From assembly GCF_003604215.1 (NCBI RefSeq), contig NZ_QXGS01000025.1:1-40926 (forward strand): a stretch of DNA of 40,926 nucleotides, read 5' to 3'. Of this stretch, positions 33,431 to 40,926 are shown piece after piece. The position numbers and the translations under genes are program-made. The notes beneath the pieces were generated by a model. The model did no database searches. It was not told the DNA's origin and worked only from the letters and a program-made list of their open reading frames with translations. The DNA is from Teichococcus vastitatis (GTDB taxonomy: Bacteria > Pseudomonadota > Alphaproteobacteria > Acetobacterales > Acetobacteraceae). The first letter of the stretch is position 1. Every line of letters starts with the position of its first letter.

Positions 33431-34150
33431 TCAGCCCTCCTCGTCGAGCGCCCGCGCCGCGCGGACCCGCCGCAGCAGGGCGAAACCGATCGCCGCCGAC
33501 AGCACGAACAGCCCGCCGGCCAGCCAGAGCTGCGCGTCGCGCTCCACCGCGATGCCGCCGCCAGCCAGTGCGAACACCGCCGTCTGCGGCAGGTATCCGA
33601 GCAGCGAGGCGGCGAAGAAGGCGGCGGCGCGGATGCCGGCCATTCCGGCCAGCAGGTTCAGCGCCAGGTTGTTGCCGACCGGCAGCAGCCGCAGCGCCAG
33701 GGTGGCGCCGAAGGGATTTGCCGCCAGGGCGTCGCGCAGCGGCCGGAGCCGCCGGCCGAACCGCCCGGCCAGCCGCCGCTCGGCCCAGCCGCGGGCGACC
33801 AGCCGTGCCCAGCCGTAATCGGCGGCGCAGCTCAGCCCCTGCGCCAGCAACGCCAGGCCGCCGCCGGTCAGTGGCCCGAAGGCATAGCCGCCGATAAACG
33901 CGGCCGCCTGCCGCGGCACGCCGACGGCGACGGCCAGCGTAGCGAGCAGAAGAAAGGCTCCCTCGCCCCAGAGCGTCCGCTCTAGCCCGAAGCGGCGAAC
34001 CCAATCCTCGGCCTGCGCCCCGCCCGGCGCCGCACCCAGCTCGCGCAGCAGCCAGCCGGCCGCCGCCAGCCCGGCCAGAAGAACCAGCATGCGGGCCAGC
34101 GAGGCGAAGGGCCGGGTGCGCGGCGCTTCCCGGGCGCCGCCCACAGTCAT
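33431..34150 (-). CDS. TVP38/TMEM64-family (DedA-like) membrane protein
   Basis: 239 residues with about six hydrophobic segments. The central region VGVPRQAAAFIGGYAFGPLTGGGLALLAQGLSCAADYGWARL and LALRLLPVGNNLALNLLAGMAGI match the VTT/SNARE-associated domain, including the Arg-rich turn before the second re-entrant loop. Related DedA-type proteins have been linked to lipid scrambling; the role here is not known. The ATG at 34150 overlaps the stop of the glycosyltransferase gene (ATGA), which decides the start. Coupling to a glycosyltransferase hints at a lipid-linked sugar pathway. Confidence 0.85.
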   Translation of the reverse strand: MTVGGAREAPRTRPFASLARMLVLLAGLAAAGWLLRELGAAPGGAQAEDWVRRFGLERTLWGEGAFLLLATLAVAVGVPRQAAAFIGGYAFGPLTGGGLALLAQGLSCAADYGWARLVARGWAERRLAGRFGRRLRPLRDALAANPFGATLALRLLPVGNNLALNLLAGMAGIRAAAFFAASLLGYLPQTAVFALAGGGIAVERDAQLWLAGGLFVLSAAIGFALLRRVRAARALDEEG

Positions 34151-34923
34151 GGGCGCAGCTGCGGCCGCTTCCAGCGCCGCTGCAGCCACATCACGCCCAG
34201 GATGTCGACCACGCCCACGGCCAACCGGTCCAGCGTGCCGTAGTTGGATTGGCCGCGCATGCGCGGCCGGTGGTTCACCGGGCGACTGACCACCCGGCCG
34301 CCCTGGCGCAGCACCAGCGCCGGCAGGAAGCGGTGCATGTGGTCAAAGGCCGGCAGGCTGAGGAACAGGGCGCGCGGGAACAGCTTCAGTCCGCAGCCGG
34401 TATCGGGGGTGGCGTCGCCCAGCAGCCGGGCGCGGATCCGGTTGGCGAAGCTCGAGGAGAGGCGCTTCACCTGGGTGTCGCGCCGGGTGGTGCGCCATCC
34501 CGCCACCATCAGCGGCGAACCTCCGTCCCGGTTTTCCGCTTGGGCGAACTGCCACAGGGCGGGAATGTCGGCTGGGTCGTTCTGCCCGTCGCCGTCCAGC
34601 GTGGCGATCCATTCGCCGCGCGCCGCCCTGACGCCCGTGACAATGGCCGCCGACTGGCCGCAGGAGGCCGCATGGCTCAGCACCCGCAAGGCTGGCGTGG
34701 TCTGCGCCAGCTCCGCCAGCACCGCCGCCGTGTTGTCGGAGGAGCCGTCGTTCACATAGACGATTTCGTGCGGGACGCCGTCCAGGGCGGCGGAGATCTC
34801 GGCCACCAGCGGGCCGATATTCGGCGCCTCGTTGCGCACCGGCACCACGATCGACAGGGCGGGCGGCGCGGCGGGGGCCGGGCCGGGGGTTGCGGCGGCG
34901 ACAGGGCGCGGAAGGTCCGGCAT
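34147..34923 (-). CDS. Glycosyltransferase family 2 (DPM/GtrB-like)
   Basis: 258 residues. The GT-A fold begins LSIVVPVRNEAPNIGPLVAEI; YVNDGSSDNTAAVL and the DxD-like TLDGDGQNDPADIP carry nucleotide-sugar and metal binding; RRDTQVKRLSSSFANRIRARLLG and DTGCGLKLFPR are typical of polyprenyl-phosphate mannosyl- or glucosyltransferases. It lacks the two C-terminal membrane helices of GtrB; instead only a short hydrophobic end (VGVVDILGVMWLQRRW) is seen. I start at 34923, giving a 20-residue Pro/Ala-rich lead; no strong ribosome site is seen. A longer frame to 34992 is less likely. The stop overlaps the TVP38-type gene. It diverges from ctaA over 149 nt, where I see no gene. Confidence 0.88.
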   Translation of the reverse strand: MPDLPRPVAAATPGPAPAAPPALSIVVPVRNEAPNIGPLVAEISAALDGVPHEIVYVNDGSSDNTAAVLAELAQTTPALRVLSHAASCGQSAAIVTGVRAARGEWIATLDGDGQNDPADIPALWQFAQAENRDGGSPLMVAGWRTTRRDTQVKRLSSSFANRIRARLLGDATPDTGCGLKLFPRALFLSLPAFDHMHRFLPALVLRQGGRVVSRPVNHRPRMRGQSNYGTLDRLAVGVVDILGVMWLQRRWKRPQLRP

Positions 34924-35072
34924 GGCGGCGCGGGGTAGCAGGCAGCAACCAGCCGGACAAGGGCCGGGCCCAGCCAGGGGCACGCACGGCACCCCGCCGC
35001 ACCGGCCATTTCGTTCCGCAGCGCCGGCCGGCGCAGCTTCCCGCCGCCAAATTGTGCTAGACGCCGTGGATC

Positions 35073-36158
35073 ATGCCCTTCGATCCGCACCTTCCCATCC
35101 GCAACCAGCTCCGAGCCGACCGGCGCGCCGTCGGCTGGTGGCTGCTCGGCGTCGCCTTCATGATCTGGGTGATGGTGGCGCTCGGCGGCGCCACGCGGCT
35201 GACCGGCTCGGGCCTGTCCATCATGGAATGGGCACCGCTCTCCGGCGCGCTGCCGCCCCTGTCCGAGGCCGAGTGGCGCCGCCTCTACGACCTGTACCGC
35301 ACCATTCCCCAATATGAACTCGTCAACCAGGGCTTCGGCCTGGAGGGTTTCAAGCAGATCTTCTGGCTGGAATGGACCCACCGGCTCTGGGGGCGGCTGA
35401 TCGGTCTGGCCTTTCTGGTGCCGCTGGTGTGGTTCTGGCTGCGCGGCCGCATTCCCGCCGGGCTGAAGCCGCGACTGGTGCTGTTGTTCCTGCTCGGCGG
35501 CGCGCAAGGCGCGGTGGGCTGGTTCATGGTGGCCTCCGGCTTCGAGGCCGACCGCACCGCCGTCTCGCCCTACCGCCTCGTGGTGCATCTGGGGCTGGCG
35601 CTGCTGCTCTACGGCGTCGTGCTGTGGACGGCGCTGGGCCTGTTCCGGCCGGATCGCGACGCGCCGCCGCACCCGGCCGGGCTGCGCCGGCTGGTGCATG
35701 GCACAGCCGGGCTGCTGGTGCTGGCGATGCTGGCCGGCGGCTTCACGGCCGGCATCCATGCCGGCTTCGCCTACAACACCTTTCCGCTGATGGAGGGGCG
35801 GCTGGTGCCGGAGGGCTATGCCCAGCTTTCGCCCTTCCTGCGCAATTTCACCGCCAACATTGCCGCCGTGCAGTTCAACCATCGCCTGCTGGCGAGCCTG
35901 GCCGGCATCGCCGCCCTGGCCGCCGCCGCATGGGGTGCCCGCGCGCTGCCCGCCGGCTTCGCGCGCAACAGCCTGCTGGCCCTGGGCGGCGTGGTGGCGC
36001 TGCAATACGGGCTGGGCGTGGCGACGCTGCTGCTGGTGGTGCCGGCCTGGCTCGGCACCTTGCACCAGACGGTGGCGGTGGGCGTGCTGACCGCCGCGCT
36101 GGCCGCGCTGCATGCCCTGCGCCGGCCGCGCGCCACGGCACGGCGGCTCGCCCCGTGA
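35073..36158 (+). CDS. ctaA: Heme A synthase
   Basis: Converts heme O to heme A for cytochrome aa3-type oxidase. 361 residues, eight predicted membrane helices, the proteobacterial (COX15-like) type. LGGATRLTGSGLSIMEWAPLSGALPP, FWLEWTHRLWGRLIGL, VAPYRL-like VSPYRLVVHLGLAL, NTFPLMEG and VQFNHRLLA contain the conserved histidines and loop motifs. The other assembly genes (ctaB, coxABC) are not here. It is the first gene of the run; its TGA overlaps the GTG of the following histidine kinase gene, which is unusual for ctaA. Confidence 0.95.
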   Translation: MPFDPHLPIRNQLRADRRAVGWWLLGVAFMIWVMVALGGATRLTGSGLSIMEWAPLSGALPPLSEAEWRRLYDLYRTIPQYELVNQGFGLEGFKQIFWLEWTHRLWGRLIGLAFLVPLVWFWLRGRIPAGLKPRLVLLFLLGGAQGAVGWFMVASGFEADRTAVSPYRLVVHLGLALLLYGVVLWTALGLFRPDRDAPPHPAGLRRLVHGTAGLLVLAMLAGGFTAGIHAGFAYNTFPLMEGRLVPEGYAQLSPFLRNFTANIAAVQFNHRLLASLAGIAALAAAAWGARALPAGFARNSLLALGGVVALQYGLGVATLLLVVPAWLGTLHQTVAVGVLTAALAALHALRRPRATARRLAP

Positions 36159-38404
36159 CCTCGGCGGCCGGCCGCGACGAGGCCGAGGCGGCGCTGCAGC
36201 TGCTGCTGGCGCTGCCCAGCGCGGCGCTGGTGTTCGACGCCGAGCACAGGCTGGTGCTGGCCAACGGTCCGGCCCGCGCCCTGCTGGCCCTGCCGGCCGA
36301 GGACGACCCCCGCGGCACTCCGGCGGAGGACCTGATCCGCCGCCTCGCCTATCGCGGCATCTATGGCAGCGGCGATCCCGAGGCGCATGCCCGGACAGCG
36401 CTGGCACTCGACCGCAGCCAGCCGGTGCGCCGGCTGGTCTGCGCCACGGATGGCCGCTGGTTCGAGATCGCCCGGATGCCGCTGCCCGACGGCGGCTGGG
36501 CCAGCGTCGTCACCGACGTCACCCGTCACCGGCATACCGAGGCCGCGGCACGCGACCGCCTGCGGCTGTTCGACACGGCGCTGCGGCACAATCCCTCCGG
36601 CATCGCGATCTATGACCAGCAGCACCGGCTGGTGCTGTTCAACGAGCCCTATGAGGCGCTGCTGAACCTGCCCGCGGGAACGCTGGGCCCCGGCCTTCCC
36701 ATCAATGCGGTGATCGATCTGATCATCGAGAACATGCCGCTGGACCCGGAAACGCAGGCGCGCCTCGATGCCCGGCGCAACATCGACCGCAGCCAGCGCA
36801 GCCAGATCATCGGCATCCGCTCCAACGGCATCACCGTGCGCGCCACCAGCCAGCCGCTGCCAGATGGCGGCTTCCTGATCGGGCTGGAGGACGTGACGCC
36901 GATGCGCCAGGCGGAGGACGAGGCCAAGCGCCGCGCCGCCATGCTCGACGGCATCCTGGCGGCGCTGCCGCACGGCGTCTGCGTGTACGGGCCCGACCGC
37001 CGGCTGCGGATGGTCAACGCCGCCTTCCGGCGCATCGTCGGCGACGGCACGGTGATGCTGGGCGAGCACCTGATGGACATCCTGCGCCGGCGGGAAGCCA
37101 CCGGCGAATACGCCGCGCCGGAAGCGGTCGAGGAGGTGTTCCGCAGGCAATTCGACTTTGACCGCCCGCCCACAACACGCATCCGGACCGATGGCAGGGT
37201 GCTGACCGGCAAGACCGCCCCCCTGCCCGATGGGGGCCACATCTCGGTGGTCAGCGACGTCACGGCGCTGCACCGCGCCGAGGCGGAGGCGCAGCGCCGC
37301 GCCGCGCTGCTGCAGGTGATGATGGACAACATGCGACACGGCGTCTGCCTGTTCGACCGCGACAACCGCGTGGTGGCCGCCAACACCCTGGCCTGCCGGA
37401 TGACCGGCCTGACGCGCGAGGAAATGGCCCCCGGCGCGCCGCTGCGGGAATTACGCCGGCTGCAGTTCGAGCGCGGCCAGTTCGGCCGCGGGCCCGAGGC
37501 GGAGCGCATCTTCCGGACCCGCGCCACCAATGTGGTGCCGACGCTGGAAACCTTTACCCGCTCCACCGCCGAAGGCCGCATGATCGAGGTCAGCACCGAC
37601 CCGACCCCGGATGGCGGCTTCGTGCGCATCTACACCGACGTGACCGCCGAGCGCCGCGCCCTGGCCGAAACCGAGCGCGCCCGCGCCGCCGCGGAGGAAG
37701 CCAGCAATGCCAAGACCCGCTTCCTCGCCACCATGAGCCATGAGCTGCGCACGCCGCTGAACGCGGTGATCGGCTTTTCCGAGGCGCTCGCCGCCGAACC
37801 CGGGCCGCCGCATGTGGCGGAATTCGCCAGCAGCATCCTGGAAGCCGGGCGGCACCTGCTAGGGCTGATCGACGAGGTGCTGGCGGTGGCCCAGGCCGGC
37901 ACCGGCGCCCTGCAGGTGGAAACCCGGGCCCTGTTCCTGCCGTCCGTGCTGCAAGGGGCGGTGCGGCTGATGCGCCCGACCGCCGAGGCCGCCGCCATCA
38001 TCCTGGTGCTGGAGCCGCTGCCCGAACTGCCGCGCATCCGCGCCGATGAGCGGCGGCTGCGTCAGATCCTGCTCAACCTGGTGGCCAATGCGGTGAAGTT
38101 CACGCCGGCGGGCGGCAGCGTCCGCATCGCCGCCGCACCGGTGGCCGATGGTGTCGAGGTCACCGTCAGCGACACCGGCATCGGCATGTCCCCAGAGCAG
38201 GTCGAGCGCGCCTTCGAGCCCTTCGTGCAGTTGGAAACCAGCCACGCGCGCCGATATGGGGGATCAGGACTCGGGCTCTATCTCGCCCGCGCCCTGGCGC
38301 AGGCGATGGAAGGCAGCCTGGTTCTCGACAGCCAGCGCGGTGCCGGCACCACGGCCCGGCTGCGCCTCACCACCGCCATGCAACCGCAGGAGCAGACGGC
38401 ATGA
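36155..38404 (+). CDS. Soluble histidine kinase with four PAS-like units
   Basis: 749 residues, no membrane segment, so probably cytoplasmic. Four related PAS units cover about 10-130, 135-255, 262-380 and 385-505; each ends with a Pro-x-Pro-Asp-Gly-Gly turn and a Thr/Ser/Glu-Asp-Val-Thr end before a linker helix. The HisKA domain has MSHELRTPLNAVIGFSE with phospho-acceptor His529. The ATPase domain has NLVANAVKF (N box), SDTGIGM (G1) and GGSGLGLYLARAL (G2). No receiver domain or response regulator lies in the window. The start is GTG at 36155, overlapping the ctaA stop (GTGA). The stop overlaps tldD (ATGA). Signal and partner are unknown. Confidence 0.92.
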   Translation: MTSAAGRDEAEAALQLLLALPSAALVFDAEHRLVLANGPARALLALPAEDDPRGTPAEDLIRRLAYRGIYGSGDPEAHARTALALDRSQPVRRLVCATDGRWFEIARMPLPDGGWASVVTDVTRHRHTEAAARDRLRLFDTALRHNPSGIAIYDQQHRLVLFNEPYEALLNLPAGTLGPGLPINAVIDLIIENMPLDPETQARLDARRNIDRSQRSQIIGIRSNGITVRATSQPLPDGGFLIGLEDVTPMRQAEDEAKRRAAMLDGILAALPHGVCVYGPDRRLRMVNAAFRRIVGDGTVMLGEHLMDILRRREATGEYAAPEAVEEVFRRQFDFDRPPTTRIRTDGRVLTGKTAPLPDGGHISVVSDVTALHRAEAEAQRRAALLQVMMDNMRHGVCLFDRDNRVVAANTLACRMTGLTREEMAPGAPLRELRRLQFERGQFGRGPEAERIFRTRATNVVPTLETFTRSTAEGRMIEVSTDPTPDGGFVRIYTDVTAERRALAETERARAAAEEASNAKTRFLATMSHELRTPLNAVIGFSEALAAEPGPPHVAEFASSILEAGRHLLGLIDEVLAVAQAGTGALQVETRALFLPSVLQGAVRLMRPTAEAAAIILVLEPLPELPRIRADERRLRQILLNLVANAVKFTPAGGSVRIAAAPVADGVEVTVSDTGIGMSPEQVERAFEPFVQLETSHARRYGGSGLGLYLARALAQAMEGSLVLDSQRGAGTTARLRLTTAMQPQEQTA

Positions 38405-39828
38405 CCGCCCTCGACACCACCGACCGCCTGTTCTTCCGCGAACTGGACCAGGCCGCCGCCGAGCGCCTCACCCGCGGCGCCCTGCAGGGCGCGGAGGATG
38501 GCGAGCTGTTCCTGGAATACGTGGAAAGCGAGGCGATCAGCCTGGATGACGGCCGCATCCGCTCGGCCAGCTTCGACAGCACGCGCGGCTTCGGCCTGCG
38601 CGCCGTGGCCGGCGAGGCCGCGGGCTACGCGCATGGCGGGGAGATCTCGGAAGCCGCCCTGCAGCGCGCCGCCGCCACGGTCCGGGCGGTGGCCACCGGG
38701 CATTCCGGCCAGCTCGCCCTGGGTCCCCGCGCCACCAATGCGCGGCTCTACGACGATGCCAACCCGCTGTCCGCGGTGGAGTTCCCGGTCAAGACGGCGC
38801 TGCTGGCCGCCATCGACGCCTATGCGCGCGGCCGCGACAGCCGCGTTACTCAGGTGATGGCCGGCCTGTCCGGCGAATGGCAGGCGGTGCAAATCATCCG
38901 CGGCGACGGCCAGCGCGTGGCCGACCTGCGGCCGCTGGTGCGGCTCAACGTCAGCGTGGTGGTGGAATCCGGCGGCCGGCGCGAAAGCGGCATGCACGGC
39001 ATGGGCGGCCGCGTCTCCTATGATGCGGTGATGAGCGAGGCGGCCTGGAAGGGCGCGGTGGACGAGGCGCTGCGCCAGGCGCTGCTGAACCTGGAAAGCA
39101 TTCCCGCCCCCGCCGGGGAGATGGAGGTGGTGCTCGGCCCCGGATGGCCGGGCATCCTGCTGCACGAGGCGATCGGCCACGGGCTGGAGGGCGATTTCAA
39201 CCGCAAGAAGACCTCGGCCTTCGCCGGGCTGCTCGGCCAGCGCATCGCCGCCCCGGGCGTCACGGTGGTGGATGACGGCACCCTGGCGAATCGGCGCGGC
39301 TCGCTCACCGTGGATGACGAGGGCACGCCCACCGGCCGCACGGTGATGATCGAGGACGGCATTCTCACCGGCTTCATCCAGGATCGGCAGAACGCCCGGC
39401 TGATGGGGGTGGCGCCCACCGGCAATGGCCGGCGGCAGAGCCACGCCCACGCACCGATGCCACGCATGACCAACACGGTGATGCTGGGCGGCGACAAGGA
39501 CCCGGAGGAGATCCTGCGCTCGGTGAAGCGCGGCATCTGGGGCGTCAATTTCGGCGGCGGGCAGGTGGACATCACCTCCGGCAAATTCGTGTTCTCGATG
39601 TCCGAGGCCTATCTGGTCGAGGACGGCAAGGTCGGCGCGCCGGTGAAGGGCGCCATGCTGATCGGCAACGGTCCCGATGCGCTGACCCGCGTCACCATGA
39701 TCGGCAACGACATGTCGCTCGATCCCGGCATCGGCACCTGCGGCAAGCAGGGCCAGGGCGTGCCGGTGGGCGTCGGCCAGCCGACCCTGAAGATGACCGG
39801 GCTGACCATCGGTGGCACCGCTGTCTGA
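38401..39828 (+). CDS. tldD: Metalloprotease TldD
   Basis: Subunit of the TldD/TldE (PmbA) protease, known for cleaving modified peptides and for a link to CcdA degradation and DNA gyrase inhibitors. 475 residues. The zinc motif HEAIGH has His255, Glu256 and His259 in LLHEAIGHGLEGDFNRKKTSAF. LEYVESEAISLDDGRIRSAS, GFGLRAV, MPRMTNTVMLGG and VPVGVGQPTLKMTGLTIGG complete the family picture. The partner TldE/PmbA is not in the window. It overlaps the histidine kinase gene by 4 nt and the GNAT gene by 17 nt. Confidence 0.96.
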   Translation: MTALDTTDRLFFRELDQAAAERLTRGALQGAEDGELFLEYVESEAISLDDGRIRSASFDSTRGFGLRAVAGEAAGYAHGGEISEAALQRAAATVRAVATGHSGQLALGPRATNARLYDDANPLSAVEFPVKTALLAAIDAYARGRDSRVTQVMAGLSGEWQAVQIIRGDGQRVADLRPLVRLNVSVVVESGGRRESGMHGMGGRVSYDAVMSEAAWKGAVDEALRQALLNLESIPAPAGEMEVVLGPGWPGILLHEAIGHGLEGDFNRKKTSAFAGLLGQRIAAPGVTVVDDGTLANRRGSLTVDDEGTPTGRTVMIEDGILTGFIQDRQNARLMGVAPTGNGRRQSHAHAPMPRMTNTVMLGGDKDPEEILRSVKRGIWGVNFGGGQVDITSGKFVFSMSEAYLVEDGKVGAPVKGAMLIGNGPDALTRVTMIGNDMSLDPGIGTCGKQGQGVPVGVGQPTLKMTGLTIGGTAV

Positions 39829-40288
39829 CCCGGCGCCGCGCCTCGCCCGCGCGGCGGAGGCCCCCGCCCTCGCCGCGCTGGTGGAGCGCGCCTATGCCCC
39901 CTGGGTGGCAGTGATCGGCCGGCGCCCCGCGCCCATGCAGGATGACTACACCGCCCGCATCTCCGCCGGCCAGACCTGGGTGGTGGCGGTGGACGGTGCC
40001 CTGGCCGGTGCCGCGGTGATCGAGGAGCGGCCGGACTGCCTGTGGCTCGACAATGTGGCGGTGGACCCTGCCCACCATGGCGGCGGCCTCGGCCGCGCCC
40101 TGCTGCGCTTCGTGGGCCGGGAGGCGCTGCGGCGCGGGCTGCCGCAGGTCGGGCTGATCACCAACGAGAAGATGGCGCGCAACATCGCCCTGTACCAGCG
40201 GCTCGGCTTCGAGGAGGTGGAGCGGCGCGAGGAACACGGGTTCCGCCGTGTCGAGTTCCGCATCGCCGCCGCGCATCTGGCGGGCTGA
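39812..40288 (+). CDS. GNAT-family N-acetyltransferase
   Basis: 158 residues. The acetyl-CoA site is VDPAHHGGGLGRALLRFVGREALRRG, followed by the motif-B stretch NIALYQRLGFEEVERREEHGFRRV. The pattern YAPWVAVIGRRPAPMQDDYTARI at the N-terminus recurs in small-molecule or amino-acid acetylases of alphaproteobacteria, but I cannot name a substrate. The GTG start at 39812 overlaps the tldD end by 17 nt; no later ATG or GTG would keep the first strand. Confidence 0.85.
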   Translation: MAPLSDPAPRLARAAEAPALAALVERAYAPWVAVIGRRPAPMQDDYTARISAGQTWVVAVDGALAGAAVIEERPDCLWLDNVAVDPAHHGGGLGRALLRFVGREALRRGLPQVGLITNEKMARNIALYQRLGFEEVERREEHGFRRVEFRIAAAHLAG

Positions 40289-40335
40289 GCGGCAACTCCT
40301 GGCGCCTTTTGCCGCTGATGGGGTGGAAGGTGCGC

Positions 40336-40827
40336 ATGAAGCTGTTCCTGGACCTGGATGGCGTGCTGGCCGATTTCGACCATGGCGTTCACGCCATCAC
40401 CGGCCGGCGGCCCGAGGAATTGTCGCTGAAGGCGATGTGGGGCGCGCTGGCCAAGGCCCCCCGCTTCTTCGAGACGCTGGTTTTCATGCAGGATGCGGAA
40501 GTGCTGTGGCGCTTCTGCGCCCCGCACCATCCCACCATCCTGACCGGCCTGCCGATGGGAAGCTGGGCTCCGGCGCAGAAGAAGCGCTGGGTGGCGCGGA
40601 TGCTGGGTGCGCATGTGCCGGTGATCACCTGCATGAGCCGCGACAAGCCCCGCTGGTCCGGCCCCGGCCACGTGCTGGTGGATGACCGCGCTTCCGCCGC
40701 GGAGAGCTGGGAGCGCAAGGGCGGCGTGTTCATTCACCACGTTTCGGCGGAACGATCCATCGCGGCGCTGCGCCGGCTAGGCTTCGGCGAGCCGGCAGAC
40801 GTGGCTGGCCAAACGAAACACGCCTGA
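40336..40827 (+). CDS. HAD-superfamily 5'-nucleotidase-like protein
   Basis: 163 residues. The N-terminal MKLFLDLDGVLADFD has the HAD nucleophile Asp6 and acid Asp8. PTILTGLP carries motif II (Thr), KKRWV gives the lysine of motif III and VLVDDRASAAESW the acidic motif IV. The size and order resemble 5'(3')-deoxyribonucleotidases. The ATG at 40336 has GGAAGG 5 nt upstream; in-frame GTG 40330 and ATG 40318 are less well placed. Follows the GNAT gene by 47 nt and is the last gene seen. Confidence 0.85.
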   Translation: MKLFLDLDGVLADFDHGVHAITGRRPEELSLKAMWGALAKAPRFFETLVFMQDAEVLWRFCAPHHPTILTGLPMGSWAPAQKKRWVARMLGAHVPVITCMSRDKPRWSGPGHVLVDDRASAAESWERKGGVFIHHVSAERSIAALRRLGFGEPADVAGQTKHA

Positions 40828-40863
40828 CGGAACATCCCTGAGGAAACATGCCTAGCAGTCTGT

Positions 40864-40889
40864 CGGATTTCCCTCCGGTCTGAAATCCG
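40864..40889. repeat. Inverted repeat at the window edge, possible insertion-sequence end
   Basis: CGGATTTC at 40864-40871 and GAAATCCG at 40882-40889 form an 8-bp inverted repeat with a 10-nt spacer. It is followed by ATGGGCATGACGCAGTTTAT at 40898-40917, a possible start of a protein reading Met-Gly-Met-Thr-Gln-Phe-Ile-Pro-Phe. The bases are less GC-rich than the rest of the window. This may be the left end of an insertion sequence and its transposase start, but a terminator after the HAD gene is also possible. The window ends before this can be decided. Confidence 0.3.
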
Positions 40890-40926
40890 CGAATCTGATG
40901 GGCATGACGCAGTTTATCCCCTTCAG

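Overview
The window is about 41 kb of very GC-rich DNA with dense, overlapping genes. The gene content points to an aerobic alphaproteobacterium, most likely Acetobacteraceae/Rhodospirillales (Roseomonas-like): an oxygen-dependent (CobG-type) cobalamin pathway, divergent ubiA/rsmE next to gshA, a heme A synthase, and a LexA site of the alphaproteobacterial GTTC-N7-GTTC type before uvrB. The taxonomic placement is inference. I saw no rRNA, tRNA, CRISPR or complete insertion sequence.

Region 1 (1-3173): the end of an unknown gene, then a minus-strand operon cobU-cobO-SMR transporter-cobQ joined by overlaps or 1-2 nt gaps. Region 2 (3274-6423): a minus-strand betaine/proline-type ABC transporter (ATPase with CBS domains, permease, binding protein). 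Region 3 (6424-7216): a gap holding a likely promoter and a clear cobalamin riboswitch reading rightward. Region 4 (7217-20365): the main cobalamin run, DUF1636-cobW-cobN-cobG-cobH-cobI-cobJ, then cobK (minus), a cobL-cobE fusion, cobM, cbiD (minus) and cobA. Region 5 (20406-21547): a coupled pair of exported proteins of unknown function. Region 6 (21802-25429): cobB-cobT-cobS and a CobC-like phosphatase on the opposite strand. Region 7 (25556-34923): general metabolism and repair (methyltransferase, ubiA, rsmE, gshA, a hypothetical protein, uvrB, FkbM methyltransferase, TVP38-type membrane protein, glycosyltransferase). Region 8 (35073-40827): ctaA-histidine kinase-tldD-GNAT-HAD phosphatase in one direction. 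The last 60 nt may be the edge of an insertion sequence.

Together the genes cover uroporphyrinogen III to adenosylcobalamin except some steps. CobA makes precorrin-2. CobI, CobG, CobJ, CobM, CbiD, CobK, CobL and CobH build hydrogenobyrinate. CobB amidates it, and CobN (with CobW/DUF1636 as likely metal or accessory factors) inserts cobalt. CobO, CobQ, CobU, CobT, CobS and the phosphatase complete adenosylation, amidation and the lower ligand. Not in the window: cobF, the CobS/CobT chelatase partners of CobN, cobC/cobD (aminopropanol arm), a cobalt transporter and bluB.

The most interesting points are: the CobL-CobE fusion; CbiD, an anaerobic-pathway enzyme, standing where CobF is expected in a CobG/CobN pathway; an EmrE-like SMR transporter inside a cobalamin operon; a betaine transporter set between two cobalamin blocks; the exported gene pair between cobA and cobB; and a kinase with four related PAS units coupled to ctaA and tldD.
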